The notes beneath the pieces are model-generated. The model was given only the letters and a program-made list of their open reading frames with translations. It was not told the DNA's origin and did no database searches. Below are positions 50,690 to 63,150 of a stretch of 64,000 nucleotides of DNA, in pieces (within the stretch, counting starts at the first letter, position 1; every line of letters begins with the position of its first letter). The stretch covers positions 1 through 64,000 of the forward strand of contig JAQGDQ010000703.1 of NCBI GenBank assembly GCA_030141605.1, given 5' to 3'. The translations under genes were made by a program, and so were the position numbers. Source of the DNA: Tubiluchus corallicola (Eukaryota; Priapulida; Priapulimorpha; Priapulimorphida; Tubiluchidae).

Positions 50690-51110
50690 AAGTTAGGCTT
50701 ATTCCAATGTTTGCGAAAAATGTTACGAAGATTTAGTAATAAAGTCTGATGAGCACCTCGTGTAATTAGTAAAATCACTTCAAAGTCAAAATCATTTCAC
50801 ACTTTAACGCTCCCATTTTGAATACCCATCCTTCTGCCAAGTCAGCAGAAGAAAAGCAGTACACCTGTCGATTTCCGTCAAAAAATTAGATAGCGAACTT
50901 TAAGCAGATAGATTGAAGTTTAAGCAACACGTATTTACAGAAAGACATGACGCGCTTACGAAAAGTCATTAAGCTCGTCAATTATGCCAGTCAATGGCGA
51001 CTACCATCATACCTGAATTAACTTTATGATTTACAGATATTTTTTTCAAATTTATTTGTTGCATTTTCTGAAGTCGACAGTAAAATAAACCGAACATTTA
51101 CTAAGTGACT
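50690..51110. repeat. Dispersed repeat, family E, copy 2
   Basis: Matches 38375-38870 in the same orientation (see that entry for shared words). Confidence 0.75.
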
Positions 51111-51455
51111 TGTTCCTCTCCTTTAAGCCAAACAAACACCAAATAGATTAATCTTCGCTTGAAAATACAACTTCTTTACAAAACAACAAACCAATTTTGT
51201 TTTGCCAAGAAACAAAACAAATAAGTTTAGTTAGTACAAAATATGACGACGTGACTGCATTAATTAATACGATGGAAAATCCCAGCACAAACCCGTCTGA
51301 TACGGTACTATAACTAAAGTAAAAACAACTAAGAACACCAACCGACCAACTGTGATTCAAAAGTAACAAGCTTTTCATTTAGTCTGTCATGTCTGACCGA
51401 GTGTCTGTGTGTGATAGTCAGTTTCATCTGACTTGCCAACTTGGCAATGAACACT

Positions 51456-52113
51456 CAGTGGCGTAGCAAGCGCTTGTGGCACCCCTTTGCGAAAAAACCT
51501 TTGGCCCTACCCCTTTTAATATTTTGATCATTTGTTTCCTGGACCAAGCCACAAATTGTGTACGTCTTATACGTCTTTGATCCCGACTTTCCTTTTTTGA
51601 CATGATGGGATAAAGATAAACGAATTTTTTCTAAGAATCACCCTGAGTTTGATTTGTGGTACTGCAGCAGAGTAACTCTTTTCTAAGCATTAGTTGCTCA
51701 TAACACCACAGTCATTAAACATTCAGCTCCAGCATTAAAACATGTAAAGATTATGAAAGATACAGAACACTACAGGTTTTCATAATAATACAATCAGCAT
51801 TTAGAGAAACGTCACTGTTTCTCTCAAAATTATCAATCTGCTAAGTCACAAGATACCCTACACACACCGTTAAGTAACAACATTAGTCTTTTTGCTAGGC
51901 TGAATGTAGTAATTAAGTCAGCTACGATGATCTCTGACTAGGCAGTTTTGTTGCAGTTTGAAAACTTTTGTTAATTATTTTGTTAATGTCGGATTTGTAA
52001 TCAATTCAACATTAATAATTAAAGGTTACCGAACTCTGGAAGAATTTTGCAGCCTTTCAACTTGCACCAGGGGACGATTGTCCCCCTGTCACCCCCACCT
52101 TGCTACGCCTCTG
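51456..52113. mobile_element. Inverted-repeat element, hAT-like ends
   Basis: CAGTGGCGTAGCAAG at the left and CTTGCTACGCCTCTG at the right; 658 bp without transposase. The same GGCGTAGC end is seen alone at about 50556 (CAGGGGCGTAGCCAGG). Target duplication not clear. Confidence 0.75.
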
Positions 52114-52288
52114 GAACCACCCCAGAAAAAGCTCCTGTGATAACAAGTCAGTACGTGCGACGTCATCATTTACAAATTCACACTAACGCAAAATAAAATC
52201 GTCCATTTGCAAATGAAACACTTTGCACGGCAACAAGATGAAAAAATTACGATGTTCAACTATATTACAACAACTTTTAAACAAAAGC

Positions 52289-52526
52289 TCATTCCTGTTT
52301 CGGTTCTTCTGATATAGGTGGCGTTATCACAGAATATCCCGGTCCTAGGCGATGATGAGAGACCGCTCTCTTCGTGTCGCCGCTAGAACTTTCCACGTCG
52401 GCAGCAGTTTCCTTGGGAACATCAGTGGATATGTGGATGCTCTTACTGTGCTTCTTATCAATCTCTTCCGGCTCCTCTTTTATGCTGTCGCTTCTCTTCC
52501 TGTGAAATAATTCTCTTGTGGCTGTC
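52289..52526 (-). CDS. Unknown gene, last exon
   Basis: Encodes TATRELFHRKRSDSIKEEPE through VITPPISEEPKQE and a TGA stop. Acceptor CATTGTTTGTAG. Highly charged. No minus-strand AATAAA was spotted close behind the stop, so the 3' end is not placed. Confidence 0.8.
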
Positions 52527-55500
52527 CTACAAACAATGTAGATAAAACAGATTAAAGGAGCAGTCAATGCAGAACAGATTGTAGAGTCAAACAGAAAACT
52601 TCCTTATTCCCGTTACTGTTCAGTCTGAACACTTACATGTCATTCTCGATATTCAATTTGTATACTTACATTTTATTCTCAGTATTCAGTTTGTATACGT
52701 ACATGTTATTCTGATATTCAGTTTGTACACTTACATGTTATTTTTGATATTCAGTCTGTATTCTCAATATTCAGTTCGTATACTTATAATTTATTCTCAG
52801 TTTTCAGTTTGTTCACTACATGTTATTCTCAGAATTTAGTTTGTATACGTCCATGTTATTCTCAATATTCAGTTTGTATATGTACATGTCATTCTCGATA
52901 TTCAATTTGTATACTTACATTTTATTCTCGGTATTCAGTTTGTACACTACGTTATTCCCAGTATTCAATTAGTATACGTACATGTTATTCTGATATTCAG
53001 TTTGTATAGGTACATTTCATTCTCGGTATTCAGTTTGTACACTACGTTATTCCCAGTATTCACTTTGTATATGTACATGTTATTCTGATATTCAGTTTGG
53101 GCACTTGGATGTTATTCTTGATATTCAGTTTGTATACTTACATTTTATTCTCGATATTCAGTGAGTTATCAAACATTTGTTCATTATTTTTGTGCTCCCA
53201 TTATTTATAAACTGATAACTGCTTTCTTTCATAATCGATTTTAGGTTTAGTATGACTTCTGCTCGTTAGCAGGTTGCGTCATTAGAAGCTAGATGTTTGC
53301 CAGTTTCCTAAACATCCCCTCATTTTATTGTAATTGGTCGTATTTTCAGTCATCGTTGTGTCGCTACTCTGTTATTAACTTTGTTAAGTCGGGTGTTTAG
53401 TGTTTAAAGCTCAGTCTCCGGTGTTTAGTGTTTAAAGCTCAGTCTTAAAGCTCTTTTTCATCAGTTGTTTACTTGTGGTAAGCAGAGAATTTGAAGTCAA
53501 CTAGCATCTATTGTTGATAATTATTGAGCTAGTTCAGTTGACTACAATATAATACAGGGATGAGAATGACAAATTGCAAAAAACTCTGAAACAGGCCGGG
53601 GGTTTGGGGGCCGGTAGGCCATAGAGAACCTCTAAGTGGACTTAAAATATCAGTTAACTTGTTTCGTACATAATTCAAAATATCAAAGATACATGATACT
53701 TAATTGTCTCAAAAACGCCTAAGTACTGGCCACTCCTATGCAAAAGTATATAAAAACTGTCTGCAATTGACTCAAATAACTCCGCACAATTGATTCTATA
53801 TTTTTATACATAGAGATATACACGTGGTTACACTGATGTACGTGATGTAAACAAAGTGAAGGCCCGCCATCTAGCGGTCAGCTTATGAAATAATGTACTG
53901 GGTCTGTAAAAATTTTCTCAACGAATTTACACGATTTACAAAAATGGCACTACTAGTCTTCCAAAAACTCGGAATTCCGCGTATCCGCGGAAAATTCTCA
54001 TCCCTGATAATTACATTACATCAAACGTGGTTTATTGCAAACACGCCTGTAATGCAAAATCACAAACGGATTTTCATCATTTATTTAACTAGCATAACAG
54101 CTTCTTAATACATTGAGCTTTGAATACTCGGTTACTGTGTGCTACCGACGTGGACTTTGAGTACTCGGTTACTGCGTGCTACCGACGTGGAGTTTGAGTA
54201 CTCGGTTACTGTGTGTTACCGACGTTTACTTTGAGTACTCGGTTACTGTGTGTTACCGACGTGGACTTTGAATACTCAGTTACTGTGTGCTACCGACGTG
54301 GAGTTTGAGTACTCGGTTACTGTGTGCTACCGACGTGGACTTTGAGTACTCGGTTACTGTGTGCTACCGACGTGGACTTTGAGTACTCGGTTACTGTGTG
54401 CTACCGACGTGGACTTTGAGTACTCGGTTACTGTGTGCTACCGACGTGGACTTTGAGTACTCGGTTACTGTGTGCTACCGACGTGGACTTTGAGTACTCG
54501 GTCACTGAGTGTTACCGACGTGGGCTTTGAGTACTCGGTTACTGCGTGTTACCGACGTGGGCTTTGAGTACTCGGTTACTGCGTGTTACCGACGTGGGCT
54601 TTGAGTACTCGGTCACTGAGTGTTACCGACGTGGGCTTTGAGTACTCGGTTACTGCGTGTTACCGACGTGGGCTTTGAGTACTCGGTTACTGCGTGTTAC
54701 CGACGTGGGCTTTGAGTACTCGGTCACTGAGTGTTACCGACGTGGGCTTTGAGTACTCGGTTACTGCGTGTTACCGACGTGGGCTTTGAGTACTCGGTCA
54801 CTGAGTGTTACCGACGTGGGCTTTGAGTACTCGGTTACTGCGTGTTACCAACTTGGGCTTTGAGTACTCGGTTACTGTGTGTTACCGTCGTGGACTTTTT
54901 CTCGGGCCCTACTGTTCACACTACGTATTTATAACGCTTTTATTAAGTGCACACTAATATCTCGGTTTGCCGGACATCGCTTTTGCGGATATTGGAAAAA
55001 TCGGACAAAATCTGGACTGTTAAAATGTCCCCCATACTATGGACACAGTCCGTTGGCCGTTAGTTGGCAGGCCGTCACTTTGTTTACATCATTACATCAG
55101 TGTAACCAAACAGCATGTAACGGCACGTGTAGCTTGTATGTCAGCATGTTTAAGTGATTTAATCAGCACGTGTAAGCGGTATCGAATCTGATATCTACAC
55201 CCTGATTTTGTTACTAATATCACGAACACTTACATATCATTGACAAAGTCCAGATCATGCGGCATGACGGCATCATAATGGGACAGCGGTGAAGTAGACC
55301 CGTGTTCCGTTCTGCTGCCAAAGCTTCCACATCTTGGTCTAGAAACAGGACCAGTTGATAAGAACGGCCGCCTTGCCGAGCTGTCGAGACTTCCGCTACG
55401 CTGTATTTGCACGGCAGGTAAAGCCGCCTCAGACGGTGACATCTGGTGAGATGAAGAGGTACCACTGTGATGCCTCCGAGGAGCCGAATCCGGCTGTACT

Positions 55501-58500
55501 TGCAGGCTATCTTGTAGTGACATCTGGTTTGAAGAACTTGTATCGGTTTCTGCTAAACAGAAACAAAACAGAACACGTTAAAAATACTTTGCAACATACT
55601 CACATTGCCTGAAGAAGTGATGAATTTGTCTCATTAATACTTAGACAATTCATTAATTAGTTCAAATTTCAGAACATGTTCTTTGATGAGAAAACGCCCG
55701 TGCCATTTTAACAACAAAATCATATCATTTAAGCATGTTTTAATCTCTAATTGCAGGGACGAGATTGACAAATTGCAAAAAATCTGAATCAGACTGGGGG
55801 TTTTGGGCCCGTAATGGGGTTGAAATTGCAATTTTGTGAGTGGACTTAAAATATCAATTACCTTGTTTCATGCATAATTTAAAATACCCAACTATCAACG
55901 ATACATGATACCTAATTGTCGCTAAAACGGCTAAGTTCTGGCCGCTCCTATGCAAAAGTATATAAAAACTGTCTGCAATTGACTCAAATAACTCAGCACA
56001 ATTGATTCTATATTTTATACATAGAGATATGCACGTGGTTGCACTGATATATGTGATGTAAACAAAGTGACGGCCTGCCAACTAGCGGTCAGCTTGTGAA
56101 ATAATGTACTGGACCCGTAAAAATTTTCTCAACGAATTTACGCGATTCACAAAAATGGCACTTCTGGTCTTCCAAAAACTCGGAATTCCGCGTATCCGCG
56201 GAAAACTCTCATCCCTGGAATTGACATCTAATCTAGCTACTTTTGCTAGACCTGTTCGCTACAGTTCAGAAGCTAAAACCTTTTCTCCATTAGACTAGGT
56301 TGGAGTTCACAATTTCCCACACAATTTAAATACACTAAACCAGGGTACCAGGGATACACTAAATACACTGATCTGACAAGCCGGGCCACATTAAACTTTC
56401 CCGCAATTCCCAACAGGCAGTTTGATCAAGGAGCCAAGTACAGAAAGGCCTAATAACGATTTTTTTTGCGTCCGACCTGCGTACATCATTACTACCACAC
56501 TCAAGAAACTATTTTAGAAGTTATTAAAATTGATATTAGAAACCATATATTTCTACTTTCAGGACAGATAGTGGTAATTTCATTACAATGCATATTAGTA
56601 ATGTGTATCACACAGTCTGTGTAGTACAGTGACATTAAGCTACAACCGTCTTGTAAGGGTTAATAGCATCCGATCTAGTAGAAAAAACTACCCGCACTAT
56701 CTTTGAGATTGTGGCACCGACTTCAGCTGGCTACACTCAATTAATCGCCCGGGCCGCACTTTCATTAGGTTGACAAATCTCTTCGCGGGCCGCACAAATT
56801 CTCTCGGCGGGCCGCAATTTGCACACCCCTGCACTAAACCAAACCTTTGTCTTAACCCTAACGCTAGACCTAACCCTAACCCTAACCTTAATCCACTTTG
56901 TGAACTAATTTCTTGTGAGTGGGAATTGTAAACTTTAGCCGGAAGTGGCATACTGCCAGGATTAGGGCCGACGGCACTGAGATCCCCCCTCATTTGATGA
57001 AATGATATACATTCATTTGGAAAAACTTTACAAATCATTCAATAAAAGTTGCTCAGCTGTTTGGACTAACAATGAAAACATCTAATGAATTACCTTTCAG
57101 CGAATGTCCTTGTCCGGTAAAAGCCACACGACCAGTTGATGGCATATTAATGGGGTGCCCAAAAGTCACACCCTGCGAGGCAGTTTGTAGAATTTTAGAC
57201 AGTTCCTCTGAAAGCGGGTCACAATGTTATAATTTACGAAAACTTTTCTGAACTAAATATAGAGAATACAAAGCAGAATCTAAATCAAGCGGTTTGCAAA
57301 CAAGTTTTATCAAAATGATTTTATTAAAGTGAATTTTCACTTGTGAAAAGTTGAAAAATCTGCTTTGAAAATGCTAACCACCTACATACAATACATTTAT
57401 ATAACTACATTACATTCTGTGAGTTGCAATTGTACAATGTACTGCTAGTATAATGTTTCTACAATGTACTGTTTGTCAATAAACTTATAATTTTATGATA
57501 CCTCATGATACCTAGAGTTCAGATTTCTAGTATCGCTTTGTAATATGTGAAAATTAGCCTTTTCACGGTTTCGTTTTGCACACTCGCAGTTGCTGTAGGT
57601 CAAAGGTTATGTGTGCCACAGCAACGCGTCTTAACTACAACTGTTACATGATACATGGGTAAACCAAAGCCGTCTGCGGGACGAGTTCAGCAACATCGGT
57701 TGTTTTACGTGGATTTTACCTAATTATGCATTAGAGCAATTTATTAGCCGGCTGGGAACAAGAAAAAACGTAGTATGGAAGGTTCTAGTCAGTTGTTAAA
57801 ACTGTAACTATTACAACAGCATGGTCTGCGAGGCATTGTCAAATTTACATAAGGGCGCTGTCTGGTACACTTAACCTTTGGCCTTTTCTTGATCATCATA
57901 TAGGCTATGATCATCATGAACTATTAAAAGCCTTTCAAACTCCAACATCAACCAACTAGATGCAGCCACTTTGGCAAATCAGTACTCGATTTTTCACCAC
58001 ACACACAGTCAGTTTACTCATCACTACTCGATTTTTCACCACACACACTCAGTTTACTAATCACTACTCGATTTTTCACCACACACACACTCAGTTTACT
58101 CATCACTACTCGATTTGTCACCACACACACAGTCAGTTTACTCATCACTACTCGATTTTTCACCACACACACAGTCAGTTTACTCATCAATACTCAATTT
58201 TTCACCACACACACAGTCAGTTTACTCATCACTACTCGATTTTTCACCACACACACAGTCAGTTTACTCATCACTACTCGATTTTTCACCACACGCACAA
58301 TGTCAGTTTATTCATCACTACTCGATTTTTCACCACACACACAGTCAGTTTATTCATCACTACTCGATTTTTCACCACACACACAGTCAGTTTACTCATC
58401 ACTACTCAATTTTTCACCACACACACACTCAGTTTACTCACCACTACTCGATTTTTCACCACACACATTGTCAGTTTACTCACCTAATCAACTATCACTA

Positions 58501-60598
58501 CTCGATTTTTCACCACACACATTGTCAGTTTACTCACCTAATCAACTATCACTGCTCGATTTTTCACCACACACAATGTGAGTTTACTCACCTAATCAAC
58601 TATTAATACTCAATTTTTCACCACACAATGTGAGTTTACTCTCCTAATCGACTATCACTACTCGATTTTTCACCACACACAATGTGAGTTTACTCACCTA
58701 ATCAACTATCACTACTCGATTTTTCACCACACACATTGTCAGTTTACTCACCTAATCGACTATCACTACTCGATTTTTCACCACACACATTGTCAGTTTA
58801 CTCACCTAATCAACTATCACTGCTCGATTTTTCACCACACACATTGTCAGTTTACTCACCTAATCGACTATCACTGCTCAATTTTTCACCACACACATTG
58901 TCAGTTTACTCACCTAATCGACTATCACTGCTCGATTTTTCACCACACACATTGTCAGTTCACTCACCTAATCGACTATCACTGCTCGATTTTCCACCAC
59001 ACACATTGTCAGTTTACTCACCTAATCGACTATCAATACTAAATTTTTCACCACACACATTGTCAGTTTACTCACCTAATCAACTATCACTGCTCGATTT
59101 TTCACCACAAACATTGTCAGTTTACTCACCTAATCGACTATCACTACTCAATTTTTCACCACACACATTGTCAATTTACTCACCTAATCAACTATCACTG
59201 CTCGATTTTTCACCACACACATTGTCAGTTTACTCACCTAATCGACTATCAATACTCAATTTTTCACCACACACATTGTCAGTTTACTCACCTAATCGAC
59301 TATCAATACTCAATTTTTCACCACACACATTGTCAGTTTACTCACCTAATCAACTATCACTGCTCGATTTTTCACCACACACATTGTCAATTTACTCACC
59401 TAATCGACTATCACTACTCAATTTTTCACCACACACATTGTCAGTTTACTCACCTAATCGACTATCACTACTCAATTTTTCACCACACACATTGTCAGTT
59501 TACTCACCTAATCGACTGTCACTACTCAACCACACACATTGTCAGTTTACTCACCTAATCGACTATCACTATTCGATTTTTCACCACACACATTGTCAGT
59601 TTACTCACCTAATCGACTATCACTATTCGATTTTTCACCACACACATTGTCAGTTTACTCACCTAATCGACTATCACTACTCAATTTTTCACCACACACA
59701 TTGTCAGTTTACTCACCTAATCGACTATCACTACTCAATTTTTCACCACACACATTGTCAGTTTACTCACCTAATCGACTATCACTACTTAATTTTTCTT
59801 CACACACAATGTGAGTTTACTCACCTAATCGACTGTCACTAGATTTTTCACCACACACATTGTCAGTTTACTCACCTAATCAACTATCAATACTCAATTT
59901 TTCACCACACACATTGTCAGTTTACTCACCTAATCGACTATCACTATTCGATTTTTCACCACACACATTGTCAGTTTACTCACCTAATCAACTATCAGTA
60001 CTCAATTTTTCACCACACACATTGTCAGTTCACTCACCTAATCGACTATCACTACTCAATTTTTCACCACACACATTGTCAGTTCCCTCACCTAATCGAC
60101 TATCAATACTCAATTTTTCACCACACACATTGTCAGTTCACTCACCTAATCGACTATCAATACTCAATTTTTCACCACACATATTATCAGTTTACTCACC
60201 TAATCAACTATCAATACTCAATTTTTCACCACACACATTGTCAGTTCACTCACCTAATCGACTATCAATACTCAATTTTTCACCACACACATTGTCAGTT
60301 CACTCACCTAATCGACTATCAATACTCAATTTTTCACCACACACACACACACAATGTCAGTTTACTCACCTAATCGACTATCAATACTCAATTTTTCACC
60401 ACACACATTGTCAGTTTACTCACCTAATCAACTATCACTACTCAATTTTTCACCACACACACACACAATGTGAGTTTACTCACCTAATCGACTATCACTA
60501 GTTTTTACTTTCTCTTCAATCCCCGGTTCTACAGGAAAATGGCCATGTGGTTCAAGACATAATTCAAGTCTATCTTCGACACCATTGTAGCGAAAAAC
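52289..60598 (-). CDS. Unrecognised serine-rich protein, C-terminal 261 residues, 4 exons
   Basis: Four exons (60598-60484, 57207-57094, 55552-55234, 52526-52289) join in consistent phases and end at a TGA, giving 786 nt. The first begins in phase 0 after a TTTTTCAG acceptor, so the true N-terminus is farther right and not found. The N-terminal part (VFRYNGVEDRLELCLEPHGH) looks folded; the rest is rich in Ser, Pro, His and charged residues and is probably disordered. RSGSLDSS and RKRSDS are basic-directed phosphosite-like motifs; RKRSDS fits RxRxxS. I do not recognise the family and give no function. It is transcribed in the same direction as the p190 gene, about 6 kb upstream of that gene's start codon. 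Confidence 0.75.
52630..53165. repeat. About 34-bp minisatellite
   Basis: Units like GTATACTTACATGTTATTCT + CGATATTCAGTTT with length variants. On the minus strand several units carry ATGTAAGTAT, a strong 5' splice-site consensus. Confidence 0.92.
53556..54007. mobile_element. MITE family B, copy 4
   Basis: Ends CAGGGATGAGAATGACAAAT and GAAAATTCTCATCCCTG; flanks ATAATA / ATAATT. Confidence 0.88.
54119..54895. repeat. 37-bp minisatellite, about 21 copies
   Basis: Unit TTTGAGTACTCGGTTACTGT + GTGCTACCGACGTGGAC. A ~110-bp higher-order pattern (GTCACTGAG / TTACTGCG alternation) is visible from about 54490. Confidence 0.96.
55234..55552 (-). CDS. Unknown gene, exon 3 visible
   Basis: About 106 residues, Ser/Pro/His-rich (HHSGTSSSHQMSPSEAALPA, SGSLDSSARRPF, SPLSHYDAV). 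Acceptor TGTTTAG; donor ATAT|GTAAGT (phase 2). Confidence 0.8.
55754..56217. mobile_element. MITE family B, copy 5
   Basis: Ends CAGGGACGAGATTGACAAAT and GAAAACTCTCATCCCTG; flanks TAATTG / GAATTG. A fragment of the same family in inverted orientation is at about 55060-55110. Confidence 0.87.
56341..56831. mobile_element. hAT-like MITE with perfect 8-bp target duplication, copy 2
   Basis: It starts CAGGGTACCAGG and ends TTTGCACACCCCTG, with identical CACTAAAC on both sides (56333-56340 and 56832-56839). The interior is the inverse of copy 39298-39709 (GCAATTCC, AAACTATTTTAGAAGTTATT). Confidence 0.9.
56847..56945. repeat. Dispersed repeat carrying an AACCCT tract, copy 2
   Basis: CTAACCCTAACCCTAACC with the flank AAAGTG..GAACTAATTTCTTG is the inverse of 10243-10440. 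Confidence 0.75.
57094..57207 (-). CDS. Unknown gene, exon 2 visible
   Basis: Encodes EELSKILQTASQGVTFGHPI followed by NMPSTGRVAFTGQGHSLK. Acceptor CCGCTTTCAG; donor AAAG|GTAATT (phase 1). Confidence 0.78.
57597..57884. mobile_element. Small inverted-repeat element, family D, copy 2 (inverted)
   Basis: Ends AGGTCAAAGGTTATGTGTGC and GGTACACTTAACCTTTGGCC; matches 20908-21210 in opposite orientation. Confidence 0.7.
57975..58480. repeat. 42-bp minisatellite, about 12 copies
   Basis: Unit CATCACTACTCGATTTTTCA + CCACACACACAGTCAGTTTACT. It is the 54-bp unit without its 12-bp CACCTAATCGAC segment. Confidence 0.95.
58480..60484. repeat. 54-bp minisatellite, about 37 copies, containing a splice donor
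   Basis: Unit CACCTAATCGACTATCACTA + CTCAATTTTTCACCACACAC + ATTGTCAGTTTACT. On the minus strand each unit reads AGTCGATTAGGTGAGTAAAC, the same sequence as the exon end and donor at 60484. It is an array in the intron directly after that exon. Confidence 0.97.
60484..60598 (-). CDS. Unknown gene, exon 1 visible
   Basis: Encodes VFRYNGVEDRLELCLEPHGH and IEEKVKTSDSRL. Acceptor CTTTTTCAG; donor TTAG|GTGAGT in phase 1. The donor and the last coding bases are the unit of the 54-bp minisatellite that follows. Confidence 0.75.
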
Positions 60599-61009
60599 CT
60601 GAAAAAGTAAAAATTTTATTACTATCTAACTGCAATCAAGCATAACTGTTTTTTTACTAAATAAATTCCTAAGCAAACACAGAATGACTACGTATAAACT
60701 AGCACAAGTTTCAGTTGATAACTAGAGAAAATTTTCTCTATGTATTTGCCAGTGATTTATGGCACAAATGTTAAAACTGTCACTGAATTTTAGTACTTCC
60801 CAAATTACCCATCATTATAACCCACCCAAACAAAGTGGGTGACGTGTCTTCTAAGCACACAACATCCATCTGTCCACTGATTTTGACCTTGAAAGTCAAC
60901 AGAGCGTTACATCAGCTGCTCAACACTTTCTTCAAAATGTTTTGCATTATATCCTTCAATGCTTGTGATACGTGCGTAGATGGCCAAGCTGATCTAAACC
61001 TGACATTTA

Positions 61010-61380
61010 ATTCTGCTGGTAGGCAAGGTTACTACATGCTTTTGACCTTGAAGGTCAAATATTCACAGACTAAACCAGATTTTTCATTCTGCTAGTAGGC
61101 AAGGTTTCTACACTGACCTTGACCTCGAAGGCCAAAGACTCACCAACTAAACCACATATTTAATTTCGCTAGTAGGCAAGGTCACTACACACTTTTCACC
61201 TTGACCTTGAAGGTCAAAGGCTCACTGACTAAACCAGACATTTAATTCTTCTAACAGGCAAGTTCACTACACACTTTTGACCTTACCTCGAAGGTCAAAG
61301 ACTCACCGGCTAAACCAGATATTTAATTCTGCTAGTAAGCAAGGTCACTACACACTTTTGACCTTGACCTTGAGACACTG
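61010..61380. repeat. About 80-bp tandem repeat, 4-5 copies
   Basis: TAGGCAAGGTCACTACACAC, CTTGACCTTGAAGGTCAAAG and ACTAAACCAGA recur. The units include the inverted pair TTGACCTTGAAGGTCAA. Confidence 0.9.
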
Positions 61381-63120
61381 TCTTTAAGCATTCTCAACCA
61401 CATAAATATGAACGAGGAATATGCCATTTCATAGCTCTCTTGTTATATCACGGCGGATGTCACAGCCGAACAATCATTACCTAATGACATTTCCACACCG
61501 TAAATTATTAGCCTCATCTTAACTAAGTATATTAATGCAGCAGCTAAACTCTATAATTAGTAAAGCAATCAATGCTCATAAGAATACCAGCAGTCCAGCA
61601 CTCCAGAACTCATTAACTTCAACTGTGACAGCCAAGTAATTCAGTAGGGCACGTTCAGTAGTACGAACAAGCTGTACTAGGTAAACAGAACTAATTGCAC
61701 TGACACAATACAGTGTATATAGCACACAAAGTATTTGACTTTGTACAGATTTATCTACAGACTAACAGATAGTGGTAGTTAATGTTAGAATCCTTGCCTT
61801 ATGAAGGCATGTTGACAGTAAACACCAGAAGAGAAAAACAGGCTACATTGCATTCATACATAAATACATTAAGATGATATAAACAGCGCAGGTGATGACT
61901 CAAGCACGTTCAATAACAGCCTTAACGATGAAATTAACACAGTTATGACAGTTATGTGCACTAACAATGGATGAGGCAGAACCAGAACATAAACAAATTA
62001 TCAAATATAGCTTTCTAAAACGAAACCACATGTGTGTCAGGCACATCCAGAACACTTCAACAAATTTAATAAAGCACTGACAGTACAGAATCAGCCAAAC
62101 GACCAAAAGAGAGCTTGCCCTAGGGTATTCCAATCTTTTACTAAGCAGGCTATACACTGCTTAACTGTCTTAGACAAGTAGTGCCAAGCAACAAATCACA
62201 AGCACTCAGTTACAGTAATAAACATTATTCAGCTGAATATCTAGCATTTATTTCCACATAATCAATTTTACTTCAACAGTACATTAATAGCATCAAATAA
62301 TTATGTTCCCAAGGCAATAAATTCATTTAAAACAAATCTATACATATGTTGCTTAATATAACGTTAATCCGAGATGAGATGTCTGACAATCTCCTATTAG
62401 TATCGTTAACATCTGGAATGAAGAGCTAATAAGATGGAATCGATGCAAAAGTAGGTCATCCGTGACAGCTAGTGAAACTGCCGGAGGCGGTAAACAAGTT
62501 ACGAACAGTTGTTTACGACAGAATGTATTCAATGAAAAACGCACAGAAAGTTCTAGAAAGGTAATCAAATCCGATACGTTCATGGCTGTGTTTTCGACAT
62601 GAATAAGCATCAATAAAAAAGCTACAGTATTTTGAAAATAAAACTCACTTTCACTTCACTAAAAGGTGACAAAGCATTTCAAGCAACGCAAAGAGATGCA
62701 CTACAATTTGCTCTTATTCATGACGATCAGCATCCACAGGATTAAACTAACTAGTAGATAATTATTGTTAACAAAAAATACTGCAAGGATATATGCATAC
62801 AGAATAACAAAAGCACAACAATTAAGACGTTAAATAGAAAGACTGCACGCGGCTAGCTCCAAATTCACTGCAAACCAGACAAGTGAAAAACGATGTGTCA
62901 GCGTTACTTAAACATCCTACGTTACTTAAACTTCAACGCCATCATTATCCCCATTCCAGCTGAGAAAAAATCCCTTCCACTCACCAACGAGCAGTAAATC
63001 CATTAGCGTAAGTTTATCTACCACATAACAACGTACACAACTCTCACTGTAAAAACCAGCTACTCAGAACTAAACGTCATGTCCTTGCGCCTTGCGTAGT
63101 TATCGTCTGCTCAAGACCCC
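61381..63120. other. No feature recognised
   Basis: AT-rich DNA with no clear repeat. Two minus-strand open frames (62157-61900 and 62613-62353) lack convincing splice sites and similarity and are not called. An unseen 5' exon of the unknown gene may be here. Confidence 0.45.
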
Positions 63121-63130
63121 GTGACCACAC

Positions 63131-63150
63131 CACGTGACCTCTACCACGTG
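63131..63150. promoter_or_regulatory. Pair of CACGTG boxes (weak promoter candidate)
   Basis: Two CACGTG hexamers with 14 bp between their starts, each read as TCACGTGG on the minus strand. This is the type bound by bHLH-zipper factors. The stretch is more GC-rich than its surroundings and lies upstream of the minus-strand gene. No transcription start can be seen. Confidence 0.25.

Noticed and set aside
57960-60501. SVYSPNRLSLLNFSPHTL repeat frame of up to 368 codons on the plus strand
   Set aside because: It is antisense translation of the 54-bp array that lies in an intron.
61900-62613. Two minus-strand frames of about 85 codons as 5' exons of the unknown gene
   Set aside because: No convincing donor or acceptor and no similarity; hydrophobic composition unlike the rest of that protein.
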